36,812 bases of DNA. Origin: Deltaproteobacteria bacterium (GTDB lineage: Bacteria > Desulfobacterota > Desulfobaccia > Desulfobaccales > 0-14-0-80-60-11). Below the pieces are notes generated by a model that was not told the DNA's origin, did no database searches, and saw only the letters and a program-made list of their open reading frames with translations. Positions 30,423-36,812 of the stretch are shown here, piece after piece. The position numbers were made by a program, and so were the translations under genes. The stretch lies in the NCBI GenBank assembly GCA_003599195.1, contig QZIZ01000003.1, positions 1 to 36,812 on the forward strand, in the 5' to 3' direction. Each line of letters opens with the position of its first letter. Positions within the stretch are counted from its first letter, which is position 1.

Positions 30423-31305
30423 AGGCCTCAAGCTGCTGTCCCTGCTGCTGGCGGTGGCCCTGTGGTTCGCAGTGGGGGTGGAGGAGCCCACCGAGACTAC
30501 CTTGGGCGTGGCCCTGGAACTGGTCAATCCCCCCCAGGGGATGATGATCACCAGCGAGATTCCCGCTTCCCTCCAGGTGCGGGTCATCGGTCCCGGCAGC
30601 GCCATCCGCAAGCTCACCCAGGCCCGCCTGGCCCAGACCATCGATCTTTCGGGGTATAAAAGGGGCCGCCATTCCATCCCCTTGGGAACAAAGACCTTCA
30701 ATTTCCCCAGGGGAGTGCAGGTCACCCGGGTCCAGCCCAACCCTCTCAATATCACCCTGGCGCCCACCACGGTCAAGATCCTCCAGATCCAGCCGGTACT
30801 GGAGGGCAAGCCCCCCGAAGGCTATGAGATCGCCGGGGTAAAAGTAAGGCCCTCCGAGATTACTGCTAAAGGACCCTACGCCGAGATTGCGGATCTGAAG
30901 TTCCTTTCCACCATTCCCCTGGACGTCAGCCAACTCACGGCCTCCGCCACCCTGGCCGGGGACCTGGATTTGAAGAACCTGCATCTGACGCTCCAGGATC
31001 AATCTCCCATTCTGGTGGACATCAACGTGGCCCCGAAGATCATCACCCGCACCATCTCCGGGGTGCCGGTGACGGCCCAGCCCCAGAAAGCCCGCCTCGC
31101 TCCTGCCAAAGTGGCCCTTACAGTTCAGGGCCCCATGCTGCAACTGAGGAACCTTAAACCGGGAGACCTCAAGGCCGCGGTGGATACCGGCAATCTGGCG
31201 CCCGGGCGCCATCGCCTCAATGTCTCCGTCAATCTGCCTGCTTCCCTCTCCCTGGTGGCCGTTAGACCCGAGACTATAGAGGCGCGGTTAGAGAAATCCC
31301 GGTGA
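30388..31305 (+). CDS. ybbR: CdaR/YbbR-like regulator of diadenylate cyclase
   Basis: This is a membrane-anchored protein of about 305 aa. An N-terminal TM (LKLLSLLLAVALWFAVGV) follows a short cytoplasmic part. The extracytoplasmic portion has YbbR-type repeats (VALELVNPPQGMMITSEIPASLQVRV, PVLEGKPPEGYEIAGVKVRP, SEITAKGPYAEIADLKFLST, PVTAQPQKARLAPAKVALTV). YbbR (CdaR) proteins modulate CdaA across the membrane. The start is TTG (30388) inside the cdaA end, with AGAGG 8 bases upstream. A TTG at 30364 is the alternative. The overlap with cdaA indicates coupling. Confidence 0.88.
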   Translation: MKGLFGSLGRHKGLKLLSLLLAVALWFAVGVEEPTETTLGVALELVNPPQGMMITSEIPASLQVRVIGPGSAIRKLTQARLAQTIDLSGYKRGRHSIPLGTKTFNFPRGVQVTRVQPNPLNITLAPTTVKILQIQPVLEGKPPEGYEIAGVKVRPSEITAKGPYAEIADLKFLSTIPLDVSQLTASATLAGDLDLKNLHLTLQDQSPILVDINVAPKIITRTISGVPVTAQPQKARLAPAKVALTVQGPMLQLRNLKPGDLKAAVDTGNLAPGRHRLNVSVNLPASLSLVAVRPETIEARLEKSR

Positions 31306-31352
31306 TGGAGAAAACCTGCCTTGTCCTTTCTTCCCTTGCGTGCTAAAAAGTG

Positions 31353-32165
31353 ATGATGAACCCTCTATTTGCCATTTTCCTGGGTATCGTCCAGGGCATC
31401 ACCGAATTCCTGCCCATCTCCAGTTCGGGGCATTTGGCCCTCCTGGAACACTATTTTAAAATGCCCGGCTCAGGTCTGGGTTTCGATATCCTGCTCCACG
31501 TGGGCACCGTGGCGGCTCTCCTGGCTTATTTCTGGCGGGACTGGATGGGCATGGCCCGCGCCCTGGTGCGGCCTTCCCTACAGAATCAGGAGGAACGGTA
31601 TCTGTTTCTCTACCTGGTGGTGGCTTCCATCCCCGGGGCCCTGGCCGGCGTACTCCTGGAAAGCAAGGCGGAGACCATTTTCCGCCAGCCCTGGCGCATC
31701 GCCCTCCTCCTGGGTTCGGTGGGAGTGCTGCTGCTGGTGGGGGAGAGGGTGGCCCGGCATCACCGGGGATTCTCACGTCTGACCATCTTCGACGCGGTGC
31801 TCATCGGCCTCTCCCAGGCCCTGGCCATCATGCCCGGAGTCTCCCGGAGCGGCATCACCATGACCTGCGCCCTGTTTCTCGGCTTCACCCGGGAGGCCTC
31901 GGCCCGCTTCTCTTTTCTTCTGGCCACTCCCATCCTGGCTGGCGCGGGCCTGCACCACCTTCCCAAGTGGCTGAAAGCCACGCCGGAGGGTCTAACGGTG
32001 ACCGCCGCCGCCCTGGGCTTTCTGGCCGCGCTTATCTCCAGCTACCTCACCATTAAATTCTTACTCCGGTTCCTGCAGCGGCACACCTTTAAACCCTTTG
32101 CTTTCTACCGTCTGGGGGTGGCGGCTTTGGTCCTGATCCTCACCTTCCTTTATCCGGGCTCTTGA
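31353..32165 (+). CDS. uppP: Undecaprenyl-diphosphatase (UppP/BacA)
   Basis: This is a polytopic inner-membrane enzyme (270 aa) that dephosphorylates undecaprenyl pyrophosphate and recycles the lipid carrier for peptidoglycan. The two signature motifs are complete: GIVQGITEFLPISSSGHL (about 11-28) and MPGVSRSGITMTCAL. Multiple TM helices span the protein (for example YLFLYLVVASIPGALAGVLL). The GTG at 31350 or either of two ATG codons at 31353/31356 can start it, and no clear ribosome site is seen. In this position some bacteria carry glmM. Here a different cell-wall gene follows ybbR. Confidence 0.95.
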   Translation: MMNPLFAIFLGIVQGITEFLPISSSGHLALLEHYFKMPGSGLGFDILLHVGTVAALLAYFWRDWMGMARALVRPSLQNQEERYLFLYLVVASIPGALAGVLLESKAETIFRQPWRIALLLGSVGVLLLVGERVARHHRGFSRLTIFDAVLIGLSQALAIMPGVSRSGITMTCALFLGFTREASARFSFLLATPILAGAGLHHLPKWLKATPEGLTVTAAALGFLAALISSYLTIKFLLRFLQRHTFKPFAFYRLGVAALVLILTFLYPGS

Positions 32166-32262
32166 AATGCCTCGATACGGCAAAGAAAGAAGGCGTAATC
32201 CCTACGTCTCTGGTATTCTCTTTTTCCATCTAGTGCCAATCCACATCAAACGAGATGTTCTT

Positions 32263-32291
32263 GTAGGGGGGAACACAAGGTTCGCCCCTAC
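32263..32291. repeat. GTAGGGG/CCCCTAC repeat sharing the GAACACAAGGTTCG core
   Basis: An inverted repeat with a loop of ACAAG. The core is the same as at 12309-12321 inside the phage-type cluster. Confidence 0.82.
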
Positions 32292-32305
32292 CGGAGCCAA
32301 AGTCC

Positions 32306-32334
32306 TTGACATTTACCACCGCTCATGTTAACTA
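32306..32334 (+). promoter_or_regulatory. Candidate promoter for the acidic protein gene
   Basis: A consensus -35 TTGACA (32306-32311) is followed at 17 bp by TAACTA (32329-32334). The -35 is perfect and the -10 weak. Confidence 0.4.
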
Positions 32335-32474
32335 AATTCCGATTAAAATTTAATAACTTAACCTTTAAGTTGACGGGTATTCCGGATTTACTTCAGGGGA
32401 GGCAAAAAAGGTCCCCCCTTCCGGCGCCGCCGGCAACCGCCGCCCATCCCTTAACCCGCTGAAGGACGAGGCTC

Positions 32475-33002
32475 ATGGATTCCAGCAAGAAAAAAGGCGC
32501 TCCCTCCGAACCCCAGGCAGAGGATGAAGTCATCGATCTGACCCAGGTTTTGGAAGAGGGGGCCAGTGAGACGGTTATCGAGATTTCATCAAAGATAGAT
32601 GAACTGGATTCCCTGGACCTGAAAGCTTTGCTTTCCGGAGGGAGCGAGCCTGCCGCTCCCCCCAAGGAAGAAGAGGAAGCCTCCCTGGAGGACCTTCTTT
32701 CATCCTTGAAAGAATCGCCGGAGGAGCCCGCCGCCCCCCCTGCGCCCGAACCGGTCCCCGAACCGGTCCCGGAGCCAGTCCCGGAGCCGGCGGCGCCGCC
32801 GCTGGCGGCCGCGGCTCCCTTGGCGGAGGTGCGGCAGCAGTTGGAGTCTACGGTAAACGAAGACCTGATCCGGCAGATAGTCCAGGAGGTTGTCCAGGAG
32901 ATTGCCGAGAGGCTCTGCCGGGAGATGTTTCCGGAGGTGGCCTCCCAGGAGGTGCGCCGGGAGATCGCCGCGTTGAAAAAGAGGCTCGAAGAAGAGATGT
33001 AA
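32475..33002 (+). CDS. Acidic proline-rich protein of unknown function
   Basis: This is a 175-aa protein. The N-terminal part is highly acidic (AEDEVIDLTQVLEEGASETV, PKEEEEASLEDLLSSLKES). A Pro-Glu-Pro-Val linker (residues about 95-110) follows. The C-terminal part is a helical region (EDLIRQIVQEVVQEIAERLC and VASQEVRREIAALKKRLEEE). The repeated V-x-E-V-V-x-E-I pattern recalls C-terminal segments seen in deltaproteobacterial regulatory and polar proteins. The layout of acidic start, Pro-rich linker and helical end is also that of polar organising proteins such as PopZ, but I see no conclusive homology. A site (AAGGACGAGG) precedes the ATG. It lies upstream of valS with a repeat-rich gap. Confidence 0.65.
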   Translation: MDSSKKKGAPSEPQAEDEVIDLTQVLEEGASETVIEISSKIDELDSLDLKALLSGGSEPAAPPKEEEEASLEDLLSSLKESPEEPAAPPAPEPVPEPVPEPVPEPAAPPLAAAAPLAEVRQQLESTVNEDLIRQIVQEVVQEIAERLCREMFPEVASQEVRREIAALKKRLEEEM

Positions 33003-33011
33003 ACCCGGGAG

Positions 33012-33030
33012 GGCGCTGGCGCCCTTATTC
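33012..33030 (+). terminator. Possible terminator after the acidic protein gene
   Basis: Hairpin GGGCG, loop CTGG, CGCCC (33012-33025) followed by TTATTCT. The T-run is weak. Confidence 0.35.
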
Positions 33031-33045
33031 TAAAGGCTTACAGCG

Positions 33046-33086
33046 GCCGGAAACGGCCGGGTCATTGACCCGGCGGCTTCCGGCCA
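33046..33086 (+). promoter_or_regulatory. Two-tier stem-loop upstream of valS
   Basis: The outer stem GGCCGGAA (33046-33053) pairs with TTCCGGCC (33079-33086). The inner stem GCCGGGTC (33057-33064) pairs with GACCCGGC (33068-33075) around ATT. Both 8-bp stems are perfect. It lies about 180 bp before valS. No poly-T follows, so it is either a structured leader or a repeat. Confidence 0.45.
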
Positions 33087-33161
33087 AAAATATAGGAGCA
33101 ACAAAGCAGTGCTCAGGCAGATTATTCGTTTAAAGAATTGCCGAAAAATTCTTCCTCTTAT

Positions 33162-33203
33162 CCCCTCTCCCCCCAGGGGGGGAGAGGGTTAGGGTGAGGG
33201 GGG
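33162..33203. repeat. Short CCCTCTCCC/GGGAGAGGG palindrome (third copy)
   Basis: The same element as in 3298-3440 and 19452-19595, without the heptamers. It ends in GGGTGAGGGGGG. Confidence 0.85.
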
Positions 33204-33266
33204 ATATGCAAGTACTTTTGGGATGAAATCTCACTAAAGACCCAAGAAAAACGGAAAACGCTCAAC

Positions 33267-35918
33267 ATGGCAGAAATACTGGATAAAGTCTACGATCCCC
33301 AAAAAATCGAAACCAAATGGTACTCCTATTGGGAAGAGGCCGGACTCTTCCGGGCCCGGGCTGACGGCGCGTCACCGCCTTATTGCATCGTCATCCCCCC
33401 TCCCAATGTCACCGGCTCCCTGCACATGGGCCATGCCCTGAACAACACCCTTCAGGACATTCTCGTCCGCTTCAAGCGCATGTCGGGTTTCGACGCCTTG
33501 TGGATGCCGGGCACCGACCACGCGGGGATTGCCACCCAAAACGTGGTGGAGCGCATGCTGGCCGCAGAAGGCGTCAACCGCCACTCCCTGGGCCGGGAAG
33601 CCTTCATCGAACGGGTCTGGCAATGGAAGGCGGAATCAGGCGGCGCCATCATCAACCAGCTCAAGCGCCTGGGCTGCTCCTGCGATTGGAGCCGGGAGCG
33701 CTTCACCCTGGACGAAGGCTTGTCCCGAGCGGTGCGGGAGGTCTTCGTCCGCCTCTATGAAGAAAAACTGATCTACAAAGACGATTACATCATCAACTGG
33801 TGCCCCCGCTGCCTCACCGCCCTGGCCGACCTGGAGGTGGAGCACGACCCCCACGACGGCTACCTCTATTACATCAAGTATCCCCTGGTGGGCCGGGAAG
33901 GCTCCCTCACCGTGGCCACCACCCGGCCGGAGACGCTGCTGGGGGATACCGCGGTGGCGGTGAACCCCGAGGATAAACGCTACCTGGCCTACCACGGCGC
34001 GAAGGTGCGCCTCCCGGTTTTGGGCCGGGAGATTCCGGTGATCACCGACCCCTACGTCTCCCTGGAGTTCGGCACCGGGGCCCTGAAGATCACTCCGGCC
34101 CACGATCTCAACGACTTCGAGGTGGCCCGCCGCCATAATCTGCCCGCCATCAAGGTCATTGACGAGGAAGGGCTGATGACCGCCGAAGCCGGGAAATACC
34201 GGGGCCTGGACCGCTTCGGCTGCCGGGAGAAGATCGTCAAGGACCTGAAAAGCGACGGGCTGCTGGAAAAAAAGGAGCGCTACCACGTGCCCGTGGGCCA
34301 CTGCTACCGCTGCCGCACCGTGGTGGAGCCCCTGATTTCCAAGCAGTGGTTCGTGGCCGTCAAGCCCCTGGCGGAGGCCGCGCTCCAGGCGGTCCGGGAC
34401 GGCCGCACCAAGGTCATCCCCGCCGGCTGGGAGAAGAGCTACTATGATTGGATGACCAATATCCGGGATTGGTGCATCTCCCGCCAGATCTGGTGGGGCC
34501 ACCGCATCCCGGCCTGGACCTGCAAGGAGTGCGGCCAGGTCATCGTTGCCCGGGAAGATCCGGACGCGTGCCCAGGTTGCCGCAGCTCCGCATTGGCCCA
34601 GGAGACCGACGTCCTGGACACCTGGTTTTCTTCGGCGCTGTGGCCCTTTTCCACCCTGGGCTGGCCGGACCGGACCCCGGAACTGAAGCTCTTTTATCCC
34701 ACCACCGTCCTGGTCACCGCGTTCGACATCCTCTTTTTCTGGGTGGCCCGGATGATGATGATGGGTATTCATTTTATGGGCGAGGTCCCCTTCCACGAGG
34801 TCTATATCCACGCCCTGGTCCGGGACCCGGAAGGCCAGAAGATGAGCAAGTCCAAGGGCAATGTCATCGATCCCCTGGACCTGATGGCCGCCTACGGCAC
34901 CGACGCCTTCCGCTTCTCCCTGGCCGCGTTCGCGGCCATGGGCCGGGACATCCGCCTCTCGGAAGAGCGCATTTCCGGCTACCGCAATTTCGCCAACAAG
35001 GTGTGGAACGCCTGCCGTTTCACCCTCATGAACCTGGAGGACTACAACCCGGCCGCGGCCTCCGAGGCCCGGCCGCTGCCGGCAGTGGAGGCCTGGATTT
35101 TGAGCCGCCTCCAGCAGGTGAGCCGGGAGACCGCAGCCCGCCTGGACGCCTACGAGTTCGACCAGGCGGCCAGCGTGTTGTACCAGTTCATCTGGCACGA
35201 ATTCTGCGACTGGTACCTGGAACTCATCAAGCCCCGCCTTAACGACAAGGTCGACCCCGGGGCCCGGCGCCACTGCCAGGAGGTCCTGCTTAAGGTGCTG
35301 AGCGCCATCCTGCGGCTGCTGCACCCCTTCATGCCCTTCGTCACCGAAGAAATTTGGCAGAAGCTCCCCGGAGCCTCCGGCAGCATCATGGCCGCGGCTT
35401 ATCCCGAACCCGACGGCAGCCTCGTCAATCCCGAGGCCGAAGAGGAACTGCGCCTGGTGATGGAGACCATCACCGCCATCCGCAACCTCCGGGGCGAAAT
35501 GAACGTCCCCCCCGCGTCCCAGGTGGAGGTCTACCTGCGCATCGGCCAGGCCTCCTCCCAGGCGGCCCTGGAGCGCCACCGCCAGTCTCTGATGCTGCTC
35601 TCCCGGCTCAAGGAGCTGCATACCGACGCCGCGGCCATCCCCGCGGCTGCGGCCAAGGCCGTGGTGGACGGTGTGGAAATCTTCATGCCCTTAACCGGGA
35701 TCATCGACTTCACCGAGGAAGACCGCCGCCTGGCCAAGGAGATTGAAAAGATCGGCAAGGAACTGGCCCAGGCCCAACGCAAACTGGCCAACGAGGACTT
35801 CCTGGCCAAGGCCCCCGCGGAAGTGGTGCAAAAAGAAAAAGAACGCCTCCAATCCTGGGGCGAAAAACTAACCAAACTCAAAACCCACCGGGAACGCATC
35901 AAAGAACTGATGGGGTAG
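33267..35918 (+). CDS. valS: Valine-tRNA ligase
   Basis: This is an 883-aa class I aminoacyl-tRNA synthetase, the usual size. The HIGH motif is present as HMGH (residues 53-56, within PPNVTGSLHMGHALNNT). The KMSKS motif is exact at 525-529 in GQKMSKSKGN. The editing domain (CP1), about 200-350, contains ATTRPETLLGDTAVAV and the usual editing site region. A metal-binding set (CKECGQ...CPGC) occurs near 405-435. The C-terminal coiled-coil arm (about 825-883, KEIEKIGKELAQAQRKL) contacts the tRNA. The gene is intact. The ribosome site is weak. It is preceded by a structured, repeat-rich gap. Confidence 0.97.
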   Translation: MAEILDKVYDPQKIETKWYSYWEEAGLFRARADGASPPYCIVIPPPNVTGSLHMGHALNNTLQDILVRFKRMSGFDALWMPGTDHAGIATQNVVERMLAAEGVNRHSLGREAFIERVWQWKAESGGAIINQLKRLGCSCDWSRERFTLDEGLSRAVREVFVRLYEEKLIYKDDYIINWCPRCLTALADLEVEHDPHDGYLYYIKYPLVGREGSLTVATTRPETLLGDTAVAVNPEDKRYLAYHGAKVRLPVLGREIPVITDPYVSLEFGTGALKITPAHDLNDFEVARRHNLPAIKVIDEEGLMTAEAGKYRGLDRFGCREKIVKDLKSDGLLEKKERYHVPVGHCYRCRTVVEPLISKQWFVAVKPLAEAALQAVRDGRTKVIPAGWEKSYYDWMTNIRDWCISRQIWWGHRIPAWTCKECGQVIVAREDPDACPGCRSSALAQETDVLDTWFSSALWPFSTLGWPDRTPELKLFYPTTVLVTAFDILFFWVARMMMMGIHFMGEVPFHEVYIHALVRDPEGQKMSKSKGNVIDPLDLMAAYGTDAFRFSLAAFAAMGRDIRLSEERISGYRNFANKVWNACRFTLMNLEDYNPAAASEARPLPAVEAWILSRLQQVSRETAARLDAYEFDQAASVLYQFIWHEFCDWYLELIKPRLNDKVDPGARRHCQEVLLKVLSAILRLLHPFMPFVTEEIWQKLPGASGSIMAAAYPEPDGSLVNPEAEEELRLVMETITAIRNLRGEMNVPPASQVEVYLRIGQASSQAALERHRQSLMLLSRLKELHTDAAAIPAAAAKAVVDGVEIFMPLTGIIDFTEEDRRLAKEIEKIGKELAQAQRKLANEDFLAKAPAEVVQKEKERLQSWGEKLTKLKTHRERIKELMG

Positions 35919-35928
35919 GGGGGGGCAG

Positions 35929-36060
35929 GGATCAGGGGCCAGGGGTCAGGTGCCAGGGATCAGGTGTCAGTAATCAGTAATCAGTGATCAGTGATCTGTA
36001 ATCAGAGGTCAGTGGTCAGGTGCAGTGAGCAGGGGCAGGGTCAGGGGTTAGTGATCAGTA
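35929..36060. repeat. Long heptamer array (NNNTCAG type)
   Basis: Thirteen consecutive 7-bp units run in perfect phase from 35929 to 36019 (most NNNTCAG, some CCAG or CTG). Less regular CAG-containing units then continue to about 36060. It is the longest array in the window and starts 11 bases after the valS stop. Confidence 0.93.
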
Positions 36061-36087
36061 AAAAAGGCTATAGCTTTCAGTGTCAGC

Positions 36088-36115
36088 AACTTTGAACTTT
36101 GATTTTGAACTTGAG
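36088..36115. repeat. Heptamer array (AACTTTG type)
   Basis: Four units: AACTTTG twice, then two variants, in 7-bp phase. Confidence 0.75.
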
Positions 36116-36135
36116 ACCCCTGCGGAAGCCCGCCA

Positions 36136-36223
36136 TTTTGTCATTCTGAACGGAGCGCAGCGAGTGAAGAATCTCGCTTTTTCGAATATCATATAGGATT
36201 CTTCACTGCCTTCAAAATGACAA
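36136..36223. repeat. Inverted repeat, GTCATTCTGA...TGAAGAATC type
   Basis: The left arm contains TTGTCATT and TGAAGAATC. The right arm contains GATTCTTCA and AATGACAA. This arrangement is a widely seen bacterial intergenic repeat style. Confidence 0.82.
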
Positions 36224-36299
36224 GTAAAAACTGGTGGCACAGGCATCTCTCCTGTGCTCAATAGGATTTGAACGGGGCTTGGCAAACGGCATCGTAAGG

Positions 36300-36470
36300 A
36301 TGAACATCGACCCCACCCCCCACTGCCCCCTCCCCAACATCGGCCCCTGTGTGGGGGAGCGCTGCAATTTCTGGGACCCGGAGGAGGGCTGCAATGGCGT
36401 GGGGATCGCCTTCGCCGCCGATCCCTCCCTGGAGGAAATAAATTTCTCTGAAAACGAAAACCCGGAGTAA
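36300..36470 (+). CDS. Cys-rich mini-protein A
   Basis: This 56-aa protein begins MNIDPTPHCPLPNIGPCVGE. It has four cysteines: C9, C17, C22 and C31. The pattern CPxPNIGxC-x4-C-x-FWDxE is shared with the next gene, with identical spacing through C22. It is likely to bind a metal or an iron-sulfur cluster. The acidic C-terminus (EINFSENENPE) is variable. The start at 36300 has TAAGG touching the ATG. A longer upstream frame translates a repeat and is rejected. It lies in tandem with a paralogue and just upstream of nadC. Confidence 0.72.
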   Translation: MNIDPTPHCPLPNIGPCVGERCNFWDPEEGCNGVGIAFAADPSLEEINFSENENPE

Positions 36471-36479
36471 TCCTCCTAA

Positions 36480-36509
36480 CTAAAAACTAAAAACCAAAAA
36501 CTAAAAACT
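36480..36509. repeat. Heptamer array (CTAAAAA type) before Cys-rich protein B
   Basis: Four units of CTAAAAA/CCAAAAA in 7-bp phase end about 5 bases before the next ATG. They replace any recognisable ribosome site. Confidence 0.88.
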
Positions 36510-36514
36510 GTATT

Positions 36515-36700
36515 ATGAACTCCACCCACCAAACCCTCTGTCCCATCCCCAACATGGGGTTTTGCATCTACGACCGATGCCCCTTCTGGGACCAGGAGCG
36601 CCAGGAATGCGACGCCGATTGCCTTAAGTCCCAGGAGCCCGACCAACCGCAATCCTTTGATGGTCCCTGCACCATCCACTGGACCGAGGACTTTGACTGA
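36515..36700 (+). CDS. Cys-rich mini-protein B (paralogue of A)
   Basis: This 61-aa protein begins MNSTHQTLCPIPNMGFCIYD. Cysteines are C9, C17, C22, C32 and C36, plus one near the end. The first three have exactly the spacing of protein A, and PNxGxC, RC and FWDxE are conserved. It may be a tandem duplicate that diverged at its C-terminus (DGPCTIHWTEDFD). A role in metal or redox chemistry near nadC (quinolinate metabolism, where NadA is an Fe-S enzyme) can only be guessed. No good ribosome site is visible, because a heptamer array occupies the site. Confidence 0.72.
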   Translation: MNSTHQTLCPIPNMGFCIYDRCPFWDQERQECDADCLKSQEPDQPQSFDGPCTIHWTEDFD

Positions 36701-36701
36701 T

Positions 36702-36812
36702 ATGGCCGCCTTTCTTTCCTCCCCTTTCATCGACCGCCTCATCGACCTGGCCCTGGAAGAAGACCTGGGCGCGGGCGACGTCACCACCCAGGCCCTCATC
36801 CCCCCGGACCTC
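36702..36812 (+). CDS. nadC: Nicotinate-nucleotide pyrophosphorylase NadC (3' truncated by window)
   Basis: The first 37 codons are visible. MAAFLSSPFIDRLIDLALEE is followed by the family signature DLGAGDVTTQALIPPDL, which is typical of quinolinate phosphoribosyltransferase. The enzyme converts quinolinate to nicotinate mononucleotide in NAD synthesis. It starts 1 bp after the stop codon of Cys-rich protein B, so they may be co-transcribed. Confidence 0.9.
   Translation, partial: MAAFLSSPFIDRLIDLALEEDLGAGDVTTQALIPPDL

Larger units (their letters stand above)
32166..32474. other. Intergenic region with palindromic repeat and promoter candidate
   Basis: No gene is seen. It holds a repeat with GAAC/GTTC hairpin (32263-32291) and an AT-rich stretch (32320-32370). 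A candidate promoter is TTGACA (32306-32311) with TAACTA 17 bp downstream (32329-32334). Confidence 0.5.
35919..36299. other. valS - Cys-rich gene gap, fully repeat-derived
   Basis: No gene is seen in 380 bp. The space is almost completely occupied by repeat families: heptamer array 35929-36060, a second array 36088-36115, and an inverted GTCATTCTGA-type element at 36136-36223. A short GTGGCACAGGCATCTCTCC-type repeat lies at about 36233-36265. Confidence 0.8.

Noticed and set aside
33087-33266. T-box riboswitch upstream of valS
   Set aside because: I see no T-box consensus and no terminator T-run. The lineage also seldom uses T-boxes.
33636-35621. Minus-strand reading frame of 661 aa
   Set aside because: It is antisense to valS, which has all the catalytic motifs.
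35929-36060. CRISPR array
   Set aside because: The repeat unit is 7 bp with no spacers and no cas genes.
36234-36299. Longer start for Cys-rich protein A
   Set aside because: The upstream part translates a dispersed repeat. The ATG at 36300 aligns with the paralogue start.

Overview
The window is a GC-rich bacterial chromosome segment. The gene content and the order ftsH-folP-cdaA-ybbR, next to a branched-chain amino acid (liv) transporter, best fit a Desulfobacterota (former Deltaproteobacteria) host. That placement is inferred from gene order and protein style, not from a database search.

Layout: (1) Bases 1-2567, plus strand: the end of livM, then livG and livF, the inner-membrane permease and two ATPases of a branched-chain amino acid ABC importer. 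(2) Bases about 2775-24706, minus strand: about 22 kb of 26 co-oriented phage-type genes. In transcription order these are an HTH protein, terminase small and large subunits, a DUF935 (Mu gp29-like) portal, a small lipoprotein, a Mu I-like protease/scaffold, a decoration protein, a Mu T-like major capsid protein, a fibre and four small genes, DUF1320 and DUF1834 head-tail genes, tail tube, tail assembly genes, a very short tape measure, tail hub/tip proteins (one of 1376 aa) and two small membrane proteins. I see no transposase, integrase, replication gene or endolysin. The set is a complete-looking particle module without the genes of a self-propagating phage. (3) Bases 25274-26745, plus strand: a second HTH protein homologous to the one opening the phage module, and a receiver-TPR response regulator. 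(4) Bases 26849-32165, plus strand: ftsH, folP, cdaA, ybbR, uppP, linking membrane proteolysis, folate synthesis, c-di-AMP synthesis and recycling of the cell-wall lipid carrier. (5) Bases 32475-36812, plus strand: an acidic Pro-rich protein of unknown function, valS, two tandem paralogous Cys-rich mini-proteins, and the start of nadC.

The second striking layer is between the genes. Almost every intergenic gap, host and phage-type alike, holds short tandem arrays with a strict 7-bp period. The unit sequence differs from array to array while the period is kept, and many arrays are arranged as inverted pairs. They are sometimes nested around other palindromic repeats (octamer CTTTGCG type, CACAGAG type, GGCGGGCG hairpins, CCCTCTCCC/GGGAGAGGG elements). 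The same families occur among the phage-type genes and the host genes. This suggests the phage cluster has lived in this chromosome for a long time, consistent with domestication, for example as a gene-transfer-agent-like or other particle locus. That last step is a hypothesis.
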